Assembly: GCA_964570325.1 (NCBI GenBank)
Contig: CAZMXS010000048.1
Location: 1 to 38,561, forward strand
DNA: 38,561 nt
Source of the DNA: CAZMXS01 sp964570325
GTDB taxonomy: Bacteria; Verrucomicrobiota; Kiritimatiellia; CAIQIC01; CAZMXS01
Reading direction: 5' to 3'
Below, piece by piece: positions 33,083 through 38,561 of this stretch. The notes beneath the pieces were generated by a model that saw only the letters and a list, made by a program, of their open reading frames with translations, was not told the DNA's origin and made no database searches. Within the stretch, counting starts at the first letter, position 1. Each line of letters starts with the position of its first letter. The translations under genes were made by a program, and so were the position numbers.

Positions 33083-34069
33083 TCATGCCGCATCCACACC
33101 GTCAGGTTGCGCGGCCTTTTTCAACAAATGCGCCATATCGGCCGGCAGATCGAGCCGAAACGCCAATTCGCGCCGGGTGCGCGGGTGGCGGAATTGCAGT
33201 TCGGCCGCATGCAGAGCCTGCCGCTCCAGCCGCAGCCGCCGCCGGTCTTCTGCAGTCATCTCATTGCGGCAGAACCGGACAAATATACCCGGGTCTACCC
33301 CGTATATTTTATCGCCCGCCACCGGAAAACCAAGGCCATGCAAGGTGGCGCGAATCTGATGCATCCGGCCGGTGCGCGGCCAGGCCGCGACTACGCTGAG
33401 GGGTCCGGCGCGTTCCACGAAATGGAACTCGGTATCGGCCCATTCACCCGCGCATTCGGCATCCGGACCATCGTCAGGTCCGGAGCGCACAAACCGGCGC
33501 CGCTTCAAACCGCCGGCGCTCACATCCGTGAACAATCGGCCCCGCGCTATTACCCGCTCCGGGAAGCCGCCTTCCACAATGGCTAAATAACGCTTGGTCA
33601 CGCGCTGCGCGCAGAACTGGGCGCGCAACTCTCGGGCCGCCGCCGCGCCCGTCGCTACAACGACCAGGCCCGAGGTCTCACGGTCCAGCCGATTGATGAA
33701 CTCCGGATGGGCCACTCCGTGACGGCCTTTCAACCAAGCCCATAGTGTGTGCTGAAAATACCGCCCGCCAGGATGACACGGCAGATTGGCCGGCTTGTTG
33801 ATCACCATCAGGTCACGGTCTTCATAGACGACAGCCACATCCGCACTGACTGGCGGTTCCACGACATCGCGCGCGGTGTAATCCACTCGATCGCGAAACT
33901 GCAGGGGCATATCCGGCGGCACAACGCGGCCATTGACCCGCACGGAACCTTCGGTAATACGTTCCGCCCAATCCGGGTTGGAGTGATACGGAAAGCGGCG
34001 CGCTAAAAATTCGATCAAAGACTGGCCGGCCCAGTCCCTGGGAATTTGAAATCGCACGCGCCGTTTCAT
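33083..34069 (-). CDS. RluA-family pseudouridine synthase
   Basis: A 328-residue RNA-modifying enzyme that converts uridine to pseudouridine in rRNA or tRNA. Residues ~12-75 form an S4-like RNA-binding domain ('LIEFLARRFPYHSNPDWAERI', 'GSVRVNGRVV'). The catalytic domain has 'VINKPANLPCHPGG' near 93 and 'NRLDRETSGLVVV' with catalytic Asp129. The usual His of HRLD is Asn126, a variant also found in active-looking homologues. 'GRMHQIRATLHGLGFPVAGDKIYG' is the RluA C-terminal block. ATG 34067-34069 is chosen; an upstream in-frame TTG (34084) is less likely. Substrate position cannot be told. Confidence 0.93.
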   Translation of the reverse strand: MKRRVRFQIPRDWAGQSLIEFLARRFPYHSNPDWAERITEGSVRVNGRVVPPDMPLQFRDRVDYTARDVVEPPVSADVAVVYEDRDLMVINKPANLPCHPGGRYFQHTLWAWLKGRHGVAHPEFINRLDRETSGLVVVATGAAAARELRAQFCAQRVTKRYLAIVEGGFPERVIARGRLFTDVSAGGLKRRRFVRSGPDDGPDAECAGEWADTEFHFVERAGPLSVVAAWPRTGRMHQIRATLHGLGFPVAGDKIYGVDPGIFVRFCRNEMTAEDRRRLRLERQALHAAELQFRHPRTRRELAFRLDLPADMAHLLKKAAQPDGVDAA

Positions 34070-34160
34070 GTCATTTAATCCCAATTAACAAGATAATCAT
34101 GCCAGCCGGATCGCCGGCCGGCAATGATGGTGATGATTAGACCCGGTTGCGCCGGCGCGC

Positions 34161-34189
34161 TCGACATCGCCGGCGCCCGCCGCTATGAT
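34161..34189 (+). promoter_or_regulatory. Sigma70-type promoter of the DUF2959/radical SAM operon
   Basis: TCGACA (34161-34166, five of six) and TATGAT (34184-34189, five of six) are 17 bases apart, the best promoter match in the window. Transcription would begin near 34196, so the in-frame ATG at 34185 lies inside the -10 element and cannot be the start. The ATG at 34215 fits, with GAGGGG about 10 bases before it. Confidence 0.65.
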
Positions 34190-34214
34190 AATGAAAATGA
34201 GGGGAATACCATTC

Positions 34215-34862
34215 ATGAAAGCGGTCGGTTATTCGCTGGCCATCCTGTTCGTCTTGTTCTCGTCCGGTTGCCAGAGCATCTATTTCTCCACCCTGGAGCA
34301 ATTCGGTGTGCATAAAAGAGATATTCTGGTCGATCGCGTCAAGGAGGCGCAGGCCAGCCAAAAGGAAGCCAAACAGCAGTTCGTTGACGCGCTCCAGCAG
34401 TTCAAAAGCGTGGTCAATTTCAAGGGCGGCGACCTGGAGGCGCAATACAACAGGCTCAAGGCCCAACTCGAGCGGAGCGAGAAACGAGCGGCCGAGGTGC
34501 ACGAGCGAATTCAGGCTGTCGAGGATGTCGCCAAGGCGCTTTTCAAGGAATGGCAGGCCGAACTGAAGCAGTATTCCGACCGGAAACTGCGCGCGGCCAG
34601 CGAGACCAAGCTCGATCAAACCCGCGCGCGCTACGATCAATTGATTAGCGCCATGAAAAAGGCGGAATCCCGGATCGAACCGGTGCTCGCGCCGATGCGC
34701 GACCAGGTGCTGTTTCTGAAGCACAACCTGAACGCGAAAGCGATCGCCGCGCTCGACGATGAACTGGGCGTCGTCCAGGGCAACGTGGACCAGTTGGTGA
34801 AAGAAATGGAAACGTCCATCGCCGAGGCGGATCGTTTTATTCAATCCATCCAGTCGGAGTGA
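34215..34862 (+). CDS. DUF2959 family lipoprotein
   Basis: A 215-residue envelope protein. The signal sequence ends in a lipobox-like 'LFSSGC', so the mature protein would be lipid-anchored at Cys19. The rest matches DUF2959 closely: 'GVHKRDILVDRVKEAQ', 'QQFKSVVNFKGGDLE', 'VEDVAKALFKEWQAELKQYS', 'RDQVLFLKHNLNAKAIAAL'. It is almost entirely alpha-helical with coiled-coil character. The family's function is unknown to me. It is the first gene behind the promoter and ends 3 bases before the PqqD-like gene, so it is probably cotranscribed with the peptide-maturation genes. Whether it works with them or only shares the promoter cannot be told. Confidence 0.9.
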   Translation: MKAVGYSLAILFVLFSSGCQSIYFSTLEQFGVHKRDILVDRVKEAQASQKEAKQQFVDALQQFKSVVNFKGGDLEAQYNRLKAQLERSEKRAAEVHERIQAVEDVAKALFKEWQAELKQYSDRKLRAASETKLDQTRARYDQLISAMKKAESRIEPVLAPMRDQVLFLKHNLNAKAIAALDDELGVVQGNVDQLVKEMETSIAEADRFIQSIQSE

Positions 34863-34865
34863 TGC

Positions 34866-35165
34866 GTGAATCGGCGATTCCAACGGGCCACCGAGGCGGT
34901 CGAGCGGCAAATCCGCGGCGAACATGTGCTGGTGCCGTTGGCCGACAATCCGCAGGCGTTGGACAGCCTGTTTAGCCTGAACGAAACGGCTTCCATCATC
35001 TGGCAAATGGCGGCGGCAGGCGCTTCGGAAGACACCATCAACCAATACCTGGCGGATAAATACGACGCCGCACCCGAGCGGATACGCGCGGATACGCGGG
35101 ACGTGCTCGACCAATTGGTCGCGCACAAGCTGCTCAAAGAAATCCAGGACAAACCGGCGCCGTGA
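34866..35165 (+). CDS. PqqD-like RiPP recognition element protein
   Basis: A 99-residue stand-alone PqqD-family protein. In such systems it binds the leader of the precursor peptide as an added beta strand and hands it to the radical SAM enzyme. The winged-helix pattern is present: 'EHVLVPLAD', 'DSLFSLNETASIIWQMA', 'TINQYLADKYD', 'IRADTRDVLDQLVAHKLL'. The start is GTG at 34866, 3 bases after the DUF2959 stop. Its TGA overlaps the GTG start of the radical SAM gene (GTGA), a strong sign of coupled expression. Confidence 0.9.
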   Translation: MNRRFQRATEAVERQIRGEHVLVPLADNPQALDSLFSLNETASIIWQMAAAGASEDTINQYLADKYDAAPERIRADTRDVLDQLVAHKLLKEIQDKPAP

Positions 35166-36250
35166 CGGACTGTCTGCATCCGACCTGGCGCGAATCCGGC
35201 CCCGAGGAATTTCGCCGGCTTTTGCTGCGGCGGGAACAACCCGATGACCTGCCCCTCAATGCCAGCTTTGAGGTCACGCACCGCTGCAACCTGGCCTGTC
35301 GGCACTGCTATCTGCAATGCGGCCGGCAAGCGCCGGCGCCGGAACTGTCCACGGCAGACGCGCGGCGACTGATTGATCGGCTGGCTGATCATGGCGTCCT
35401 GTCCTTGCTGTTCACCGGCGGCGAACCGTTCATACGGGCGGATTTTGACCGGCTCTGCCGCCACGCCCGCCGGCGCGGACTCCTGATGCACATTTTCACC
35501 AACGCCACGCTCATTGACGATAACGCGCTGGCATGGCTCCGGGATGACCCGCCACAAGGCATCGAAGTCAGTGTTTATGGACACACGCCAGTCACATACG
35601 AGCAAATCACTGGCGTGCCCGGGTCCCACGCTGCCTTCCGCCGGGGCCTCGCGCGCCTGCTGACGGCGGGACTGCCGGTCACGCTGAAGATGCCGGTAAT
35701 GCGCAGTAATCGCGCCGAATATGACGCGGTGCGGCGCTGGTGTAGCGAGGAATTGGGCCGGCCGTTTCGCTACGATGTCTTTCTCTCGCCGGCCTTGAAC
35801 CACTCGCCGGCGGTTCTGGATGAACGATTGCCGCCGGCCGACGCCGCCAGACTGGCCTGCCCCGCGCCCACCACCACGGAGGAATTCCACGCAAAAGCAC
35901 AGGCAACGGAATCCGCGCCCGCGGACCCGCGCTTATTCCGATGCGGCGCCGGTCGCCTTTCTTTTGCGCTTGATCCCGGTGGCCACGTCTTGCCCTGCCT
36001 GATGTGGCGATCGGATCCATACGACTTGCTGCATGGCTCGGTCGCGGAATGGAAAGCCCGGATGGCGGAACTGCATCACCGCCCAGCCCCGGCCGACGCG
36101 CAGTGCGGCGTCTGCCGCTATCGGATAACCTGCCCCACCTGTCCCGCCGTTTCCGCGTTACTGACCGGTGAGGCCGGACGCCACGTGGATTATTTCTGTC
36201 TCGTCTGTGAAACTGAAAATGAGTTGATTTTTCCCACCCATCGGCGATAA
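35162..36250 (+). CDS. Radical SAM/SPASM peptide maturase
   Basis: A 362-residue enzyme that cleaves S-adenosylmethionine to make radicals for peptide modification. The SAM cluster motif CNLACRHC places Cys42, Cys46 and Cys49, and 'LLFTGGEPF' (82-90) is the GGE motif. The C-terminal SPASM region has eight Cys (261, 279, 315, 318, 324, 327, 346, 349), enough for two auxiliary iron-sulfur clusters as in PqqE and related maturases. The start is GTG overlapping the PqqD-like stop. An 8-base gap separates its stop from the small ORF that I take as the precursor. The chemistry (crosslink, thioether, decarboxylation, epimerisation) cannot be read from sequence alone. Confidence 0.93.
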   Translation: MTDCLHPTWRESGPEEFRRLLLRREQPDDLPLNASFEVTHRCNLACRHCYLQCGRQAPAPELSTADARRLIDRLADHGVLSLLFTGGEPFIRADFDRLCRHARRRGLLMHIFTNATLIDDNALAWLRDDPPQGIEVSVYGHTPVTYEQITGVPGSHAAFRRGLARLLTAGLPVTLKMPVMRSNRAEYDAVRRWCSEELGRPFRYDVFLSPALNHSPAVLDERLPPADAARLACPAPTTTEEFHAKAQATESAPADPRLFRCGAGRLSFALDPGGHVLPCLMWRSDPYDLLHGSVAEWKARMAELHHRPAPADAQCGVCRYRITCPTCPAVSALLTGEAGRHVDYFCLVCETENELIFPTHRR

Positions 36251-36258
36251 TAGAACAA

Positions 36259-36438
36259 ATGATTTCAGTCAATAAAACCGGGCAAAAACCATACATCGTC
36301 CCGCGGGTGATCCGCGTTGTTTTGCAGGACAAGCAACTGGTCGCCATGGCGGTCTGCAAGTACCTGCACACCGACCCGGCCTGCTATCAGCAACCCGAAG
36401 GCGTGACTCCTTTGTTTGAAGTATCCAATCCTTCCTGA
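36259..36438 (+). CDS. Candidate RiPP precursor peptide, 59 residues
   Basis: A short ORF between the radical SAM gene (8 bases before) and the kinase-like gene (9 bases after), on the same strand. The N-terminal half reads 'KPYIVPRVIRVVLQDKQL'. It has the basic 'KPY..P.V..V.L' pattern that I associate with leaders of small radical SAM/PqqD-linked peptides, which would bind as a beta strand. The C-terminal half, 'AVCKYLHTDPACYQQPEG', has two Cys (33, 42), each close to a Tyr (35, 43), and the peptide ends 'EVSNPS'. About two thirds of its codons end in G or C, in line with coding sequence here. The ribosome site is poor, so translation may depend on coupling. Position and composition make it the likely substrate; expression and processing are not shown. 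Confidence 0.6.
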   Translation: MISVNKTGQKPYIVPRVIRVVLQDKQLVAMAVCKYLHTDPACYQQPEGVTPLFEVSNPS

Positions 36439-36447
36439 TTGCTTTTT

Positions 36448-37380
36448 GTGAAGGACTTCTACAGCTTCGCCATCGCCGGTTTCTTTTTTAATTTGCGCGC
36501 CGGGCAACCCGGTCTGCAGTTTGCGATTCCTCCGGAATACACGCCGTTCCTCTGCGAACACCAGCCGGATCATTCGCCGGCCATGGACTTGCAGGTGGTG
36601 GCGGAACTACCGGCGCTACCGGTGGAACCTGCGCCCGTCTGGAGTTCGGATACCTGGCAAATGCAGCGCGCGCCTGACGGTCGCTTGCTGATCCGCCGGC
36701 GGATTCCAGCCCTTGGCAGGGAACGCGCGGTCGCCTGCCTCTCCCCCGATCTTTCATACGGCGCGATTACCTTTGATCCGGCCTACGATTCGCTGACCGC
36801 GCATCCGGTGTTCGATTATCCGGTGGACCGCATCATCATCGCCAACCGCCTGGTCCAGTTGGGCGCCGGCCTGGTTCATGCGTGCGGCATTGCGCGGCAG
36901 AATCGCGGCTACCTCTGTTGCGGCGCATCCGGCGCCGGCAAGACAACGATGGCGCGATTGCTCCGCGAACGTGGCGGGCTGATCCTGGCCGATGACCGCA
37001 TGGCAATCCGCGCGGACGCCGAGCAAATTCAAATTGCTCCGGCCCCCTGGGTGGGCGAGGAAAAGGAATTGCATAATCGAATGCTGCCGCTGGCCGGCCT
37101 CTTTTTCCTGGAACAGGCGCCGATACCCCGGGCCGCGCCGCTCGGACCGGCCGAGGCGCTGGCGCGGTTGACCGCTCATTCCATGACTCCGTATCACACC
37201 GCGGCGGCCACGGATCGTTTGCTGGATACCTGGAGCCGCGTGCTGGAGCGTATCCCGGCCTGGCGTTTTGAGTTTACGCCCGACCATCGGGCCGGGCAGC
37301 TCTTTGAGTCGCTCACGGAACAAACTGCAGCCGGTAGCACCGGACCGGACGGTTGCGCGGTTCGGGCGGCAGGTTGGTGA
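36448..37380 (+). CDS. HPr-kinase-like P-loop protein of the radical SAM cassette
   Basis: A 310-residue protein related to the C-terminal kinase domain of HPr kinase/phosphorylase. Walker A GASGAGKTT lies at 159-167 and an HprK-like 'LADDR' at 180-184. The N-terminal ~130 residues are not like HprK and are unrecognised. Relatives occur in PqqD/radical SAM cassettes and in lasso-peptide loci, where one type phosphorylates the C-terminal Ser of the precursor. The start is taken as GTG 36448; a TTG at 36439 is possible. Its last 68 bases overlap the end of the convergent secreted-protein gene. A kinase acting on the 59-residue peptide is inference; an assembly or ATP-dependent step is also possible. 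Confidence 0.82.
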   Translation: MKDFYSFAIAGFFFNLRAGQPGLQFAIPPEYTPFLCEHQPDHSPAMDLQVVAELPALPVEPAPVWSSDTWQMQRAPDGRLLIRRRIPALGRERAVACLSPDLSYGAITFDPAYDSLTAHPVFDYPVDRIIIANRLVQLGAGLVHACGIARQNRGYLCCGASGAGKTTMARLLRERGGLILADDRMAIRADAEQIQIAPAPWVGEEKELHNRMLPLAGLFFLEQAPIPRAAPLGPAEALARLTAHSMTPYHTAAATDRLLDTWSRVLERIPAWRFEFTPDHRAGQLFESLTEQTAAGSTGPDGCAVRAAGW

Positions 37381-38179
37381 TGACCGCCGTGGCGGCCGCG
37401 TAAACATCGGTCAGTACAATCCAGTGGGCTGCGCCGCGCATGTTCGTGTGCGCGGCCACCTGGTATGTGCCATATAGCCCCGCCGGCCACGCCAGCCAGT
37501 TGGTCCCGGAATCCGCTCCCCAGCCGCTAATGAATAAGCCGGATGCGGCGTTCGTCGGCTCGGTCCGCATGTGGTATTCATCCGCGTTGTTGAAAGTGTC
37601 CCCGTCCCAATCTCCAAAGCCGTTGTTGGTCAGCGTATTGAAGTTCCGCATCTCCCAACTGTCCAGCAACCCGTCGTGATCGCTGTCCACGGCATTCGTC
37701 GGGAATACGACAAGCTGATAGGAACCCGTTGTAAATTCGAGGAACGGCGTTACGCGCAGATAGAACACGGCCCGTACGCCGGCATTGGTCCAACGCCCGC
37801 TCGCCGGGCTCGCGCCATAGGCCGTGCCGGTCTCCGCCAATTTCGCGGCCGCGAACGGCGTCAGCATTTCCAACGTTCCATCCCAAATGGTGTTGGTCGC
37901 CAGTTGAATCACGTAATCCGTCTCCGGCAGCCCCTCAAAGCAGAACCAGTCCTCGTCGTAATCATTTTCAATGACGCCGGCTACGGGGATATTGGTAGCC
38001 GCAATCGGCTGGGCCGTGCGCCAGGTATTGCCATAATCGTCCGCTTGCGCGGCCAGCGCGGATAATCCGATCGCCAGCCAGGCTAACCCGCGCGTCCGAC
38101 GCCGCCGCCATCCGACCACCGCGGAGGTCAGCGCGGCATCAGCCGCTCCGACGGCCAGCCGGAATGCGGCGCCCACCAT
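37313..38179 (-). CDS. Small secreted protein with calcium-binding C-terminal module
   Basis: A secreted protein of about 288 residues if the ATG at 38177-38179 is used. A hydrophobic signal stretch ('GLAWLAIGLSALAAQA') ends near residue 47, after an Arg-rich n-region ('GWRRRRTRG'). A GTG at 38119 would give a more usual signal peptide; neither start has a ribosome site. Residues ~50-145 form a pre-peptidase/PPC-like beta domain ('DYGNTWRTAQPI', 'ENDYDEDWFCFEG', 'YQLVVFP'). From ~163 comes 'DSDHDGLLDSWEMRN ... DWDGDTFNNADEY', a calcium-binding module, then a beta tail ending 'CYRLQFVP'. The frame has no stop upstream and runs into the nucleotidyltransferase-like remnant, so a fusion cannot be excluded. 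Confidence 0.7.
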   Translation of the reverse strand: MVGAAFRLAVGAADAALTSAVVGWRRRRTRGLAWLAIGLSALAAQADDYGNTWRTAQPIAATNIPVAGVIENDYDEDWFCFEGLPETDYVIQLATNTIWDGTLEMLTPFAAAKLAETGTAYGASPASGRWTNAGVRAVFYLRVTPFLEFTTGSYQLVVFPTNAVDSDHDGLLDSWEMRNFNTLTNNGFGDWDGDTFNNADEYHMRTEPTNAASGLFISGWGADSGTNWLAWPAGLYGTYQVAAHTNMRGAAHWIVLTDVYAAATAVITNLPPEPRNRPVRCYRLQFVP

Positions 38180-38561
38180 ATGCGCGGCCCGCCGCACCCC
38201 GCGCCGCACCCCGCGCCGCGCGCCAAAATACCGGGCCGGGGGACACAGATACGGAACGCCAATACGCGCAAACAATCCGCCGTTTGCGGTCACTGGGCGT
38301 GTTTTCACTTCCTGCGGCGTAAGGTTCCCGCCGAATTCGCCGATGTCAAAAAAAACAGCGGCCATTTTAATCGCGCTATATAATTCGATTTCGGCGCGCC
38401 ACTCGAGCGCTGTTTGCTCCATCCGGGACCAATCCAAATCACGCCCGAATTGCCGCAGCATGACCGCCAGGTCCAGCCACGGCAGGATCCGTCCCTGAGC
38501 CCAGGCCTCCCGCGGACCGCCCCCCCCAATTCGCGCGCGAGATGCAAGGCTTGGACAAGAC
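38180..38561 (-). pseudogene. C-terminal part of a nucleotidyltransferase-like gene, frameshifted
   Basis: On the minus strand, from the window edge, one frame reads 'LVQALHLARELGG'. After a run of eight G (about 38520-38527 on the plus strand as C) a second frame reads 'REAWAQGRILPWLDLAVMLRQ', 'DLDWSRMEQTALEWRAEIELY' and 'SAIKMAAVFFDIGEF'. Together these match the C-terminal helical part of the uncharacterised nucleotidyltransferase family (PF14907 type) as I remember it. Nine G instead of eight would join the frames. The second frame has no stop before the secreted protein, and a 12-bp tandem duplication encoding 'GVRRGVRR' lies near 38200-38225. The gene enters from beyond the right edge. 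The assignment is tentative. Confidence 0.45.

Noticed and set aside
34096..34124. Minus-strand promoter for the RluA gene (TTGCCG, 17 bases, CATGAT)
   Set aside because: Spacing is right, but both hexamers match only four of six and lie in a palindromic GC-rich stretch, so I did not list it.
34137..35126. Minus-strand open frame of 329 codons opposite DUF2959 and PqqD genes
   Set aside because: The plus-strand proteins match known families; the minus-strand one is an antisense shadow.
36265..36573. Minus-strand open frame of 102 codons opposite the candidate precursor
   Set aside because: It crosses the junction of the precursor and kinase genes, has no domain, and lies on the strand opposite a tightly packed operon.
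38180..38461. Treating the sequence from 38461 as the true N-terminus of the secreted protein
   Set aside because: This part has soluble nucleotidyltransferase-like sequence, and a signal peptide begins only after it, so a separate upstream gene is more likely.

Overview
The window is about 38.5 kb of GC-rich bacterial chromosome (or a large contig) from a Gram-negative organism. Signal-peptide proteins, a lipoprotein, a beta-barrel-like protein and very large secreted multidomain enzymes with calcium-binding 'DxDGDGxxDxWE' tails fit a PVC-superphylum bacterium, such as Kiritimatiellota or Verrucomicrobiota. That placement is inference from gene content; no marker gene here fixes the taxonomy.

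Left part (1-8.4 kb). A DrmA-type helicase of the DISARM anti-phage system lies on the minus strand and breaks off inside its second RecA domain, next to an AT-rich end segment. It is followed by a 1142-residue exported protein (DUF7948-like N-terminus, SBBP propeller repeats, right-handed beta-helix), a DUF4190/pseudopilin-like membrane protein, and an AraC/GyrI-type regulator.

Centre (8.4-24.1 kb). A minus-strand operon holds three tandem paralogues of an unrecognised exported family (about 290 residues each) and an ABCG-like fused ATPase-permease with an extra helical N-terminal domain. Divergent from it is a TPP riboswitch with an intrinsic terminator that controls a Thi4-type thiazole synthase with His at the sulfur-donor position. 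Next comes a divergent pair of secreted enzymes: an M36-like metallopeptidase and a 1879-residue GH30 glycosidase. Both end in the same calcium-binding plus beta-rich tail.

Housekeeping block (24.1-34.1 kb). ftsK, rodZ-like, pgsA and an outer-membrane-type protein form one minus-strand operon. They are followed by a tandem universal stress protein, a (TTGAACY)4 heptamer repeat carrying a probable promoter, a ParA/Soj ATPase with a TTG start, tRNA-Leu(UAG), a TMTC-like membrane/TPR protein and an RluA-family pseudouridine synthase.

Right part (34.1-38.6 kb). Behind a good sigma70-type promoter lies a compact operon: a DUF2959 lipoprotein, a PqqD-like RiPP recognition element, a radical SAM/SPASM maturase, a 59-residue ORF that looks like the precursor peptide, and an HPr-kinase-like P-loop protein. 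It looks like a complete peptide-modification cassette with no obvious name. Converging on it are a small secreted protein with the same calcium-binding tail and, at the window edge, the frameshifted C-terminal part of a nucleotidyltransferase-like gene, a family often seen near such cassettes.

The two strongest candidates for undescribed systems are the radical SAM/PqqD/kinase cassette with its candidate precursor, and the three-paralogue plus ABC transporter operon.
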